Below, in pieces: positions 1-6,345 of a stretch of DNA of 11,667 nucleotides (position 1 is the first letter of the stretch; each line of letters starts with the position of its first letter). The stretch is from NCBI GenBank assembly GCA_026770585.1, contig MU646644.1, positions 333,252 through 344,918 on the forward strand, in the 5' to 3' direction. The notes beneath the pieces were generated by a model. That model worked only from the letters and a program-made list of their open reading frames with translations, did no database searches and was not told the DNA's origin. The position numbers and the translations under genes were made by a program. The stretch comes from Baffinella frigidus. Its lineage: Eukaryota > Cryptophyceae > Cryptomonadales > Baffinellaceae.

Positions 1-70
1 CCCCCCCCCCCCCTAGGACCACCGTAGAGGGGGGATAGGCCTACTGTAGGGGGGTCTTAGGGGGGGGGCT
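1..70. mobile_element. Partial CAGGGG-type MITE core at window edge
   Basis: A run of 13 C is followed by CTAGGACCACCGTAG, then ATAGGCCTACTGTAGG and a G-run. This order (C-run, TAGGACC, GGCCTACTGTAGG, G-run) matches the centre of the complete elements at 1131-1240, 1625-1742 and 6513-6631. The left terminus lies outside the window. The right terminus is not recognisable (GGGGGCTCTGATGG), so this copy is truncated or diverged. The call rests on core similarity only. Confidence 0.55.
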
Positions 71-430
71 CTGATGGACTCTCCCACAGCAGCGGCTTGG
101 GAGAGGAGGACTCGCAAGGAAGGGTGTGTGTGTGTGTGACAACAGTGTGAGGACTAGCCTGGGATAGGCCCGCCTCGGGAGAGCTCTCAGAGCAAAGAGT
201 GGGGTCAGCCTGCTCATGCAGTGGTGCCTTTCAATACAGTATTTATAAAGTACTTCCTCGAAATTAAGAAAACGCACCGTCCTGGGACCCTCAGGCTTGG
301 CTACGCCTAGGGTTTTATGACCGTTCTAGGCTCGGTACGTGTTCATAACTTCGAGGTACATGTATTACAGTAACTACATGGGTTGGATGTATCGTCACAC
401 GCTGGAGGGGCGAGTTCAGGCAGAGGGGCC
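71..430. other. No gene seen; (GT)n and a diverged MITE-like segment
   Basis: A short (GT)n microsatellite lies near 124-138. Around 254-279 the sequence TTCCTCGAAATTAAGAAAAC recalls a diverged MITE terminus (compare CCTCGCTCATAAGAAAAC at 1139). A close relative occurs at 6765 (TTCCTCGAAATCAAGGACAC). In both places CGCACCG follows, then a CCTAGG-containing stretch. I see no convincing exon; the small open frames show no recognisable protein. Confidence 0.4.
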
Positions 431-513
431 TTGATCAATACCGACACGGTCGGCACGCATGCAGCCCCACCGAGGCTGCGTCTGAGCAGGACCGCCGAGA
501 GAGGTCATGCGGC
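431..513 (+). repeat. Dispersed repeat 'ACACGGCCGCC' family, copy 1
   Basis: The segment ATCAATACCGACACGGTCGG continues through CCCCACCGAGGCTGCGTCTGAGCAGGACC. It aligns with copies at 1284-1355 and 5471-5546, and with a short piece at 5905-5931. Shared blocks are AACACGGCCGCC, a spacer containing CAC or GAC, CACCGAGGCTGTGTCTGA and an AGGATC/GAGAGAGG tail. All copies are in the same orientation. It looks like a degenerate dispersed repeat, not a conserved exon, because the copies keep no common reading frame. Confidence 0.6.
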
Positions 514-631
514 GTTCGCGATCGCGCTACATGTAGGACCCCGTCTTTCGTTAGATAGAGACCTTGATTACTGCCAACAGGGCCGCCCCGCCCTGTTACG
601 TGTGGATTAAAGTACGAAGGGGAGGGGCACG

Positions 632-1064
632 AATTGACGCACGTTTTTGGGCTTAAAATGAGTATCGAAGACGAAATAATTTACCCCTGCTTCTTCAGAC
701 CAAATTGAAGAGCAGGACACGGTGAGATCTTTGCCGTTTTCAAAAGTTGAAATAATTAACTTTTGAGCGAGCTGCGGCGCGCTAAAATTTGCTCATTTCC
801 CTGTCATCGGATAATTGACGCAGTCTTTACCACACAATCCCAGGCAAAATCGCAAAATGTGTCAGCACTACATGTGATTGTAAACGGGGAATGTGTTGTA
901 AAGACTGATTTTGCCCCATTTGCTGACCGAAAGCACTTTTAAGATATAAAAAGAATCTCGGTACATATCTTCAAAGTGAGATTGTTATTTTTGTACCTGG
1001 GTGGAATTCAAACGTTTTGTTTTGTGTGGTAAAGATTGCGTCAATTTTCGAAGATGCGTCAATT
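632..1064. mobile_element. Nested inverted-repeat element with 23-bp termini
   Basis: The sequence at 813-835 (AATTGACGCAGTCTTTACCA plus CAC) is matched in reverse complement at 1024-1046 with one mismatch in 23 bases, enclosing a 234-bp unit. An outer 10-bp perfect inverted pair, AATTGACGCA at 632-641 and TGCGTCAATT at 1055-1064, uses the same terminal motif, so an older or larger copy may enclose the inner one. A perfect 9-bp hairpin, TCAAAAGTT/AACTTTTGA (740-748 and 758-766), lies between the outer and inner left ends. The interior is AT-richer than its surroundings and has no ORF of note, so this is a non-autonomous element with no transposase here. Target-site duplications are not clear. 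Confidence 0.7.
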
Positions 1065-1130
1065 TGGACCAATCCCTTCCTACCGGTATCAAACGCCCGT
1101 CTTCGTACACAGAGACACAACGTGCGTTTA

Positions 1131-1240
1131 CAGGGGTACCTCGCTCATAAGAAAACGCTTCCCCCTAGGGCCCCCCATAGGGCCCTACTGTAGGGTCCTA
1201 GCTAGGGGGGGGGCGTTTTCTTATGAGCGAGGTACTCCTG
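1131..1240. mobile_element. MITE copy 1 (CAGGGGTACC termini, TA target site)
   Basis: A near-perfect inverted repeat: the left end CAGGGGTACCTCGCTCATAA continues as GAAAACGC, and the right end GCGTTTTCTTATGAGCGAGG continues as TACTCCTG. The arms differ at one position over about 28 bases. The core is a C-run, palindromic GGGCCC and CCTACTGTAGGGTCCTA pieces and a G-run. TA flanks both sides (1129-1130 and 1241-1242), as expected of the Tc1/mariner target-site duplication seen in Stowaway-like MITEs. It carries no coding capacity. Reading through the left end gives the peptide YRGTSLIRKR, a likely source of spurious predicted proteins. Confidence 0.85.
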
Positions 1241-1241
1241 T

Positions 1242-1488
1242 ATTACGGATCGAAGCCAACATGGCCACCAGAGAGCGAGAGACATCAAGACCAACACGGC
1301 CGCCATGTACGACCCAACCGAGGCTGTATCTGAGTAGGATCTGAGAGAGGTCGGGTGCACTCTACAGCTGTACAGTATGGTTTTGTACGAACGGAGGGCC
1401 CTCACATGCTGGGTGGTTCAGAGCGCCCCCGCATGGCGTGCGGGTGAGTGCATCGGTGCGCAGCGTGTGCATTGCTGCCAGAGAGGTA
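1242..1488. repeat. Dispersed repeat copy 2 plus unexplained sequence
   Basis: Bases 1284-1355 are a copy of the ACACGGCCGCC family (ACCAACACGGCCGCCATGTA, then CAACCGAGGCTGTATCTGAG and GAGAGAGG). It begins about 40 bases after the MITE. The rest, 1356-1488, shows nothing I can identify. Confidence 0.6.
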
Positions 1489-1567
1489 CAGGGGTACCTC
1501 GCTCACAAGAAAGCGCCCCCCCCCATAGATAGGCCTACTGTAGGGTCCTAGGGGGGGTGCTTTCTTA

Positions 1568-1790
1568 TCCCTCAAGTGGCGAGAGGGTCAAAATTGACCC
1601 CCGACAGGTCCTTGGCAGGTCCTACAGGGGTACCTCGCTCATAAGAAACCGCACCCCCCTAGGACCCTACAGTAGGCCTATGCCTAGGGCCCTATGGTGG
1701 TCCTAGGGGGGGGGGCGGTTTCGCATGAGCGAGTTACCCCTGTAGGGCCCTACGGTAGGGCGTATGCGCCTACTCGCCACTTAAGGGACA
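1568..1790. mobile_element. Second inverted-repeat element inserted in MITE copy 2
   Basis: The ends TCCCTCAAGTGGCGAG (from about 1568) and CTCGCCACTTAAGGGA (ending about 1790) are reverse complements with one mismatch in 16. They sit exactly where MITE copy 2 is interrupted. The interior includes the short palindrome GGTCAAAATTGACC, a doubled CAGGTCCT, and a complete third MITE copy (1625-1742). Its termini differ from those of the host element, so this is a separate element type. No target duplication is evident. Confidence 0.65.
1625..1742. mobile_element. MITE copy 3, complete, innermost of the nest
   Basis: The left end CAGGGGTACCTCGCTCATAA with GAAACCGC is mirrored by GCGGTTTCGCATGAGCGAGT with TACCCCTG at the right. 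TA is present on both sides (1623-1624 and 1743-1744). The core has CCCCCCTAGGACC, CTACAGTAGGCCTATGCC and a G-run. The right arm has accumulated two or three substitutions. It is the most complete evidence for the TA target preference together with copy 1. Confidence 0.85.
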
Positions 1791-1807
1791 AGCGAGGTAC
1801 CCCTGTA

Positions 1808-2105
1808 CACGCCAGAGAACCTGTGCTCTGACACGCGAGTGTGCGCCCTTGCAACCCGCACCGCGCCGCAGAAAGCAAGCAACCGCCCCCTCTCTCTGCA
1901 TACGAGCAGTGAGCACACAGGCAACGTCCGTTGAAATCGTGTTGAGCGAAATAATGTACTGTACAGTAGTCCCCTCCGCCTGCTCAAGACAGCGCGGCGA
2001 CCCCAGTCGCCCCGTTGCCTCTCGCAGGTCCCCCTTGCACGCCCGTCCACCCCGAAGTGGTCCTGACTACTTAAAGCGGACGGCGATCATCTCCGTGTCG
2101 AGAGT
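1808..2105. other. No gene seen; downstream of the minus-strand exon
   Basis: This stretch lies immediately 3' of the stop codon of the minus-strand exon at 2106-2357 and so is its likely 3' untranslated or termination region. I see no repeat element and no recognisable protein on either strand. Confidence 0.4.
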
Positions 2106-2357
2106 TTAGTACACGCCATAGCCGTGCACGTTGTAGTTGGGCCACGACGACCAGTCAACCGGCACCCAGGTGGTGTGCGCCTGGGGGTTGAAGGAGCCCG
2201 AGGAGGGGTCCGACTCGTACGGGTGCACGGTCACGGCGGGGTTGCCATCACCCTGGAGGTACGCGCCCCACGGCTCGTCGGCCTTGTACCAGTTGCCCGA
2301 CGCCTGGGTGTCGTACATGGAGAACGGGTCGTTACGGAGGATAGTGGTGAGCATCCT
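2106..2357 (-). CDS. 3'-terminal exon of an unrecognised aromatic-rich protein
   Basis: On the minus strand a pyrimidine-rich tract ending CCTCCCTCCGCAG, with its AG at 2358-2359, reads as a splice acceptor. The exon then runs in frame from AGG-ATG (2357 downward) through about 83 codons to TAA at 2106-2108. The peptide is rich in W, Y, P and N (NDPFSMYDTQASGNWYKADE near its start; WVPVDWSSWPNYNVHGYGVY at its end). Codons strongly favour G or C in the third position, as in the DUF1761 exons. I do not recognise the family, and no membrane segment is evident. The frame stays open upstream to 2498, so the intron could instead end at CTGCAG near 2436 or the reading could be continuous. Earlier exons are not identified. 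The gene is divergent from the DUF1761-like gene at 3123. Confidence 0.5.
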   Translation of the reverse strand, partial: RMLTTILRNDPFSMYDTQASGNWYKADEPWGAYLQGDGNPAVTVHPYESDPSSGSFNPQAHTTWVPVDWSSWPNYNVHGYGVY

Positions 2358-3122
2358 CTGCGGAGGGAGGGAAAAAAGGTCAGCAACTACCTCCAAAGGT
2401 TGCACCACGGGGACCCAGATCTCCAGCAGCTTCCGCTGCAGATGCAGCTCCACCGATACAATTCTCCCTCCCTCCCCCCCACAGTGGATCGGCCGCACAC
2501 GCTTTTAAACGCTGAACAGCGACACAGGTGAAGAATCCCTCGGAACCAGACGCGTGCCATCTGCACAGGCGTTGAACCCTGCCTCGGGAGCAGCCTCCAC
2601 GCGAAGTGGCGCCGAGGCCCGAAACGACGTGCACTGCGCTGCGCGCCGCGCCGCGCCCGCGTGCCCAACACACGGGACCCACGAGGCATGTCCAGCAACG
2701 CTCGCGTATCCCCGATGCTAAGCTGCCCCCGTCCCCGCGGGCAACGCCAGCCTCTCCAGGGCCGAGATCCTGCTATCCTCTGTGTTGGAAAGTCCCCGTT
2801 CTCGCAGCGAACCCATGCCCCCCCCAGCGCACGCGGCGCCCCCCGCCCGCAGAAACAGGCGCCGTCGCCCGCCGCGACACGTGCGAGCGCTCAAATCCTG
2901 CGGAGTGGGGCGGGGAGGGGGGGGAAGCACGCTCAGGAGAGGGGGGTCGCCATACTTTGAGATTGATAAAAACAGTGGCCCTTGGGAAAGTAGGTGTTGA
3001 GTGAAAGAATCGATCAACAGAACAACTCTGTAAAGTCACTTGTTAGATCCTGGGAAAGAAACAAACCATTTGCGTGTAAAACGGCTCCTTCCGATAGATG
3101 GACGCGACACGGAAACCCAATA
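2358..3122. other. Region between two divergent genes; upstream exons unresolved
   Basis: This GC-rich stretch separates the minus-strand terminal exon from the plus-strand gene start at 3123. It must hold at least some upstream sequence of the minus-strand gene, and the promoter of the plus-strand gene if the start at 3123 is right. Open frames are present on both strands and overlap each other, as expected by chance in GC-rich DNA, and none has a recognisable domain. I cannot assign a specific exon, TATA element or transcription start. Confidence 0.4.
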
Positions 3123-4108
3123 ATGTCCGCCTTGTCGGCCCTCACGGCGGCGAGCGCGGTCGGCGGCCCGCAGCTCGGCGGGATCGTAGTCGCGACCTTC
3201 GCCGCGCAGATGATCGGCATGATATGGTTCGGCACGGCCTTCTCGAAGCCGTGAGAACGCGCCCCTCCTCACCCGCTCGAGGTGCGCCCCTGAGGGTGCA
3301 ACACGCCAGGCCTGGCTGGGCAAGGGCCGCGGGCCGTGCATGCGGTGGGTACCAGTCTGCAGGGCGCCGCCCGTGACGACTGCCCGCTGCTCGCCCACTG
3401 TTAGACCCTGGTGTGCGGGCGCCCGGTTCGCCGCGGGTGCTGGGAGGAGGAGGGGGCCCATTTCGCATATTCCTGCCGAGGGCGGTGCAACGTCTGAGAG
3501 AGTACCCTCTGCAGGTACTCGGAAGCCATGGTGAAATTCCGCGGGAAGAAAATGGACAAAATCCTCTCGACGGGCTACCCTTTCAACACCATGATCGCTG
3601 TGTCCGCTGGCGCCGCCATGCTCTCGGTCTGATTGAGTGTGAGATTCTAGTTATGTCTCACTTGCAGCCTGTTTGGGCTCTCCAGTTTGGTGAGCCCGGG
3701 CTCTGCCCCGTTCAAAATTTGACGGGTTTGTACCGCATGCCCAGCATATCAACTTGAGAATAGTCCTTAAGCCCTCATCAACGATCCTCTCGACGGCTAC
3801 CCTTTCAACACTCCAGAGCTAACAGGGTAGCCGTGAAGGACAAGCTCGCCGTGTCCTTCTTTACCGACATGCTCTCGGTTGGCAAGAAAGAAAGTTTTCC
3901 CAGATCTGCCTCACTCGGGTTGAACGACTATTCTCAAATGAACAGCCTGCGGGTAGGAGTAATGCTCCTGTATTGATCGCACCTCTCGTGAACAAGCGGC
4001 AGCGATGCTCGTTGCGCTGCGAATGGCAAGAGTGAGATTCATGGAATCATCCTGTATTATGCCCGGGTGGGGGTGCATACATGGCGATCGTGTTGGTAGT
4101 AACTATGG

Positions 4109-4142
<34 letters not shown>

Positions 4143-4362
4143 TTTCTCTCTCTCTCGCTCTCGCTCTCGCCCTCCCTCTCTCAGCATCCATCACACCTCG
4201 CGTTGACAGGCGGTGGCGATGCTGATCGCGTTGCGGGTGCTGGGCGCGAAGAACAACCTCGACGCCGCGTCCGTTGCCCTCGCCCTCTGGACAGGTAGCT
4301 GGGGGGGGGGCAGTTTTATTATGTTGACCAACACGACCGCTGCACGCCACGTGGAGAGGTAG
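3123..4362 (+). CDS. DUF1761-like small integral membrane protein (spliced)
   Basis: Exon 1 is 3123-3250 (ATG at 3123; donor GTGAGA at 3251). Exon 2 is 3515-3626 (acceptor CCCTCTGCAG; donor GTCTGA at 3627). Exon 3 begins at 4210 (acceptor GTTGACAG). Junction phases agree: a split Pro codon CC|G between exons 1 and 2, and phase 0 between 2 and 3. The product begins MSALSALTAASAVGG, then a first membrane segment (LGGIVVATFAAQMIGMIWFG), a polar KFRGKKMDKILSTGYPF loop, a second hydrophobic segment across the exon 2/3 junction, and ALRVLGAKNNLDAASVALAL leading to WTG. From family knowledge, early IWFG-type membrane motifs, a WTGF-like motif and four helices resemble DUF1761, an uncharacterised membrane family of about 130-180 residues; no function is asserted. 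The 3' end is unresolved. Either exon 3 stops at a donor at 4295 (ACAG|GTAGCT, phase 1), or it reads through a G10 run to FIMLTNTTAARHVER and TAG at 4360-4362. Confidence 0.72.
3672..3766 (+). repeat. Dispersed repeat family X, copy 1 (in intron 2)
   Basis: TTTGGGCTCTCCAGTTTGGT through TTTGTACCGCATGCCC to CAACTTGAGAATAGT aligns without large gaps to 10360-10452. Both copies contain a 10-bp stem-loop: here GGGCTCTCCA (3675-3684) and TGGTGAGCCC (3688-3697) around a 3-base loop. Translated in one frame both give a similar peptide (here VWALQFGEPGL, there IWSHQYGETGL). It lies within intron 2 of the DUF1761-like gene and its 3' end forms one side of a 12-bp inverted pair. Confidence 0.6.
3754..3937. 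repeat. 12-bp perfect inverted pair enclosing relic exon 2
   Basis: TTGAGAATAGTC at 3754-3765 and GACTATTCTCAA at 3926-3937 are exact reverse complements. Between them lies the decayed exon-2-like segment, which also contains its own 9-bp inverted pair GGCTACCCT/AGGGTAGCC (about 3796-3832). This could mark a transposed or captured segment, but no target duplication is visible. Confidence 0.55.
3784..4031 (+). pseudogene. Decayed copy of DUF1761 exon 2 and exon 3 sequence in intron 2
   Basis: Bases 3784-3812 repeat exon 2 bases 3561-3590 (ATCCTCTCGACGGCTACCCT plus TTCAACAC) with one base deleted. Bases about 3848-3881 (CTCGCCGTGTCC ... GACATGCTCTCGGTTGG) repeat the end of exon 2 (ATCGCTGTGTCC ... 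GCCATGCTCTCGGTCTG), including the splice donor position. Bases 3981-4031 repeat 4195-4250, the intron 2 acceptor and start of exon 3 (ACCTCTCGTGAACAAGCGGC against ACCTCGCGTTGACAGGCGGT). In this copy the acceptor AG dinucleotide has become AA, and the exon-2 relic is shifted by one base, so neither piece can serve as a normal exon. The two relics are only about 100 bp apart, whereas the real exons are 583 bp apart. The relics are probably an old partial duplication. Confidence 0.72.
4107..4185. repeat. (TC)n/(AC)n microsatellite in intron 2
   Basis: GGTCTCTCTCTCTCTCTCAC leads into (AC)n and then TTTCTCTCTCTCGCTCTCGC. It ends about 25 bases before the exon 3 acceptor and could act as its polypyrimidine tract. 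Confidence 0.8.
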
Positions 4363-4494
4363 GACGAGACGTAGGGGCTCTAGCCCAAGTACGCCCCGAG
4401 GCCCCCCGAGTGCCATTCATGGGAATAGGCCTCGCTCGCGCCTTCGCTGAGGCTGACGCCATTCCTGAGGCGGGCCTATCTCACGCCATCCCTA
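4363..4494. other. Spacer with GAGGCGGGCC motif
   Basis: GAGGCGGGCCTATCTC lies at about 4468. Related motifs recur at about 4704 (GAGGCGGGCCGCTCGC), 4872 (GAGGAAGGCCTATCTCG) and 4900 (GAGGCGGGCCCC). They bracket the two inverted-repeat elements that follow, suggesting a once-continuous repeat broken by insertions. No exon is recognised. Confidence 0.35.
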
Positions 4495-4685
4495 CCACAC
4501 GAGAATGCTAGAGGGGCCTATTGAAAACCGATGTGCTTTCAAAAGTGGGCTTTTGTGTAGTGACTTTCGTTGATTGGTCACGTAACTCTGAGAAAATGGC
4601 ACATGCGCGAGGTCGGAATTCTCTATCCTGGTACAAATATTTACAACCCCTCATGTAAATAGGATCCTGCAGCATTCTCGAGTGG
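4495..4685. mobile_element. Short inverted-repeat element, 20-bp termini
   Basis: The left end CCACACGAGAATGCTAGAGG (4495-4514) matches in reverse complement CCTGCAGCATTCTCGAGTGG (4666-4685) at 17 of 20 positions, enclosing 151 bp of AT-richer DNA. The interior has no coding capacity. It is a candidate non-autonomous element of a different family from the CAGGGG MITEs. Confidence 0.5.
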
Positions 4686-4722
4686 CTTTCAAGCCATTTC
4701 CCGAGGCGGGCCGCTCGCACTC

Positions 4723-4862
4723 TTATCCTGGGAACCCTATTTTTCTTTCATTTCCTGGCAACGAAAATTACTACACAACTGCTTTAATATTACTAGTAAC
4801 AACGAACCGGGTAGTAATTTTCGTTTCCAGGAAATGAAAGACAAATAGGTTTCCCCGGATAA
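4723..4862. mobile_element. Fold-back element with arms of about 51 bp
   Basis: The left arm 4723-4774 (TTATCCTGGGAACCCTATTT on to ACGAAAATTACTAC) and the right arm 4811-4862 (GTAGTAATTTTCGTTTCCAG on to CCCCGGATAA) are reverse complements with only about four differences or single-base gaps. The loop is 36 bp. Such a near-perfect long stem would extrude as a hairpin and suggests a recent MITE or fold-back insertion. No target duplication is clear. Confidence 0.75.
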
Positions 4863-4929
4863 ACGCGATTCTTGAGGAAGGCCTATCTCGTCAACCTGAG
4901 GCGGGCCCCGTAAACTCGCCCCAAACAAT

Positions 4930-5215
4930 AAACCCTGAGCCCTCAACCCCGAATCCTAAACCCCAAATCCTAAACCCTTAACCCTAAAACCTAAATCCTA
5001 AACCCTAAACCCTAAACCCTAAACCTTCAACCCTAAACCCTAAACCCTAAACCCCAACCCCCAAATCCTACACCCTACACCCTACACACCAAACCCTAGA
5101 CCCTAAACCCCAAACCCTAAACCCTAAACCCTAAACCCTAAACCCTAAACCCTAAACCCTAAACCCTAAACCCTAAACCCTAAACCCTAAACCCTAAACC
5201 CTAAACCCTCGACGC
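4930..5215 (+). repeat. Interstitial telomere-like tract, (CCCTAAA)n
   Basis: Degenerate units (CCCTGAG, CCCCGAATCCTAA, CCCAAAT, CCCTACA) grade into an uninterrupted (CCCTAAA)n array at 5115-5209, about 13 units. The motif is the TTTAGGG-type telomere repeat read on its C-rich strand. It is flanked on both sides by ordinary sequence, so it is interstitial. The graded decay around a perfect core suggests an old insertion or fusion with later expansion. If the candidate exon at 6132 belongs to the DUF1761-like gene, this tract is intronic. Confidence 0.9.
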
Positions 5216-5546
5216 CTGGCAGGCATGAAGGTGGTGGACGCAGAAGCACCCGTGTGGCAAGGCGCGCCCCTCCACCTCATCCTCATAACCTACAGTGCGC
5301 CCCCTCCCCATAACCCTAAAGGCCAAACCCTACTTGCAAAATCATACCTATTGGAGGGGGGGGGGGTGAAATACAATCACGAAATTGCACGTCTGGCTAG
5401 GCGCCCCTCTCCACCTCATCCATCTCACCTTCGCCCCCTCCCCCAAGATCATAAAGAGAGAGAGACCGTTATGAGTACCAACACGGCCGCCTTGTATGCA
5501 CTCCCCCACCGAGGCTGTGTCTGATCAGGGACGCTCAAAGGGTTCA
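5216..5546. repeat. Spacer with an internal duplication and dispersed repeat copy 3
   Basis: Two blocks look related: CCCCTCCACCTCATCCTCAT near 5267 and GCGCCCCTCTCCACCTCATC near 5400; a third trace (CCGTCCTCATCACCTACAGT) lies at about 5614 and shares ACCTACAGTGCGCCCCC with 5287-5303. Bases 5471-5546 are the third copy of the ACACGGCCGCC dispersed repeat (TACCAACACGGCCGCCTTGT, CCCACCGAGGCTGTGTCTGA). No gene is supported. Confidence 0.55.
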
Positions 5547-5875
5547 TGTGCTAAACCCTAAACCCTAAACCCTACCTGCAAACTCACACACATTTGTTTG
5601 CAAATAGTGCACCCCGTCCTCATCACCTACAGTGCGCCCCCCACCCATCAACCTTCAACTCTCAACTCCAACCCCTAAGCCCTAAACCCTAAGCCCTAAC
5701 CATAAACCATAAACCATAAAACCTAAACCCTAAACTCTAGACCCTAAAACCTAAACCCCAAATCCTAAACCCTAAACCCTAAACCCTAAACCCTAAACCC
5801 TAAACCCTAAACCCTAAACCCTAACACTAAACCCTAAACCCTAAACCCTAAACCCTAAACCCTTATTCTTAAACC
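5547..5875 (+). repeat. Further telomere-like tracts, (CCCTAAA)n
   Basis: Three units lie at about 5552-5573, degenerate units (CCATAAA, CCTAAGC, CTCTAGAC) at 5650-5765, and a near-perfect array at 5766-5862 with a single CACTAAA interruption. The orientation is the same as in the tract at 4930-5215. Confidence 0.9.
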
Positions 5876-5904
5876 CGCACTCTCTTCACTCGAAGAGGGG
5901 CGTT

Positions 5905-6041
5905 GATTAATTCCAACACGGCCGCCATGAAGTGTGTGAGAGAAAGGCAAAGAGTGAGCGAGTGTGAGAGAGAGCGAGGGTGACAGAGAGAGCGACAGAG
6001 AGAGAGAGAGAGAGTGTGTGGGTGTGTGGGTGTGTGTGGGT

Positions 6042-6072
<31 letters not shown>

Positions 6073-6075
6073 GAA
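5905..6075. repeat. Dispersed repeat fragment and (GA)n/(GT)n microsatellite
   Basis: Bases 5905-5931 (TTAATTCCAACACGGCCGCC) are a short fourth copy of the dispersed repeat. A long GAGAGA array follows (5936-6075), with a (GTGTGG)n island at about 6014-6040. The open frames here on both strands are simple-sequence artefacts. Confidence 0.8.
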
Positions 6076-6131
6076 GAGACGGATCGAGAGAGGGAGTGCT
6101 TCGTCAATAATCGCCTCTGTATCCTCGGCAG

Positions 6132-6187
6132 GCAAGTCGCTAGCCACCACCATGGCGCAGGCCCTGGTGCTCATCAACTTCGTGTAA
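6132..6187 (+). CDS. Candidate last exon of the DUF1761-like gene
   Basis: An acceptor-like TATCCTCGGCAG ends at 6131. Taken with one base carried over from the previous exon (codon G|GC), the following 56 bases read G-KSLATTMAQALVLINFV and stop at TAA (6185-6187). This phase fits the donor at 4295 of exon 3 (ACA G|GT). The residues GKSLA followed by a hydrophobic C-terminus resemble the end of DUF1761 proteins as I know the family. Against it: the implied intron is about 1.8 kb and full of repeats, the exon is very short, and the in-frame extension at 4295-4358 ends in a different phase. It may instead be a chance match. Confidence 0.35.
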
Positions 6188-6314
6188 TGGCATCGACTTT
6201 GTGCACGGTCATCGACTTTGTGTAAAGTGATCGGCTTCGTATCATGTCGTCGACCTCGCATAATGTCTCGGGGAACCCCGCGAATATAATGTCGTGGGGA
6301 ACCCCGCGTGTAGA

Positions 6315-6345
<31 letters not shown>

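Larger units (their letters stand above)
1489..1805. mobile_element. MITE copy 2, split by a nested insertion
   Basis: The left end CAGGGGTACCTCGCTCACAA (1489 on), the C-run, GGCCTACTGTAGGGTCCTAG core, G-run and GCTTTCTTAT (to about 1567) follow the family order. The right end then breaks off. The missing terminus AAGCGAGGTACCCCTG is found about 220 bp further on, ending at 1805. TA precedes 1489 (1487-1488) and follows 1805 (1806-1807), so the two halves form one interrupted element. The interruption is the element at 1568-1790. Confidence 0.75.

Noticed and set aside
1036-1344. Plus-strand ORF containing YRGTSLIRKR
   Set aside because: The peptide is the translated MITE terminus and the rest is the dispersed repeat; it is not a host gene.
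4294-4313. A genuine 19-nt intron of the nucleomorph type
   Set aside because: Chlorarachniophyte nucleomorphs have introns of 18-21 nt but their DNA is AT-rich and compact. This DNA is GC-rich and repeat-filled, and removing the segment breaks the reading frame.
4930-5875. Possible true chromosome end
   Set aside because: The arrays are flanked by ordinary sequence on both sides and decay at both edges, so they are interstitial.
5869-6261. Open frames on both strands through the GA/GT region
   Set aside because: They encode alternating Ser/Leu or Arg/Glu from simple repeats and have no other support.
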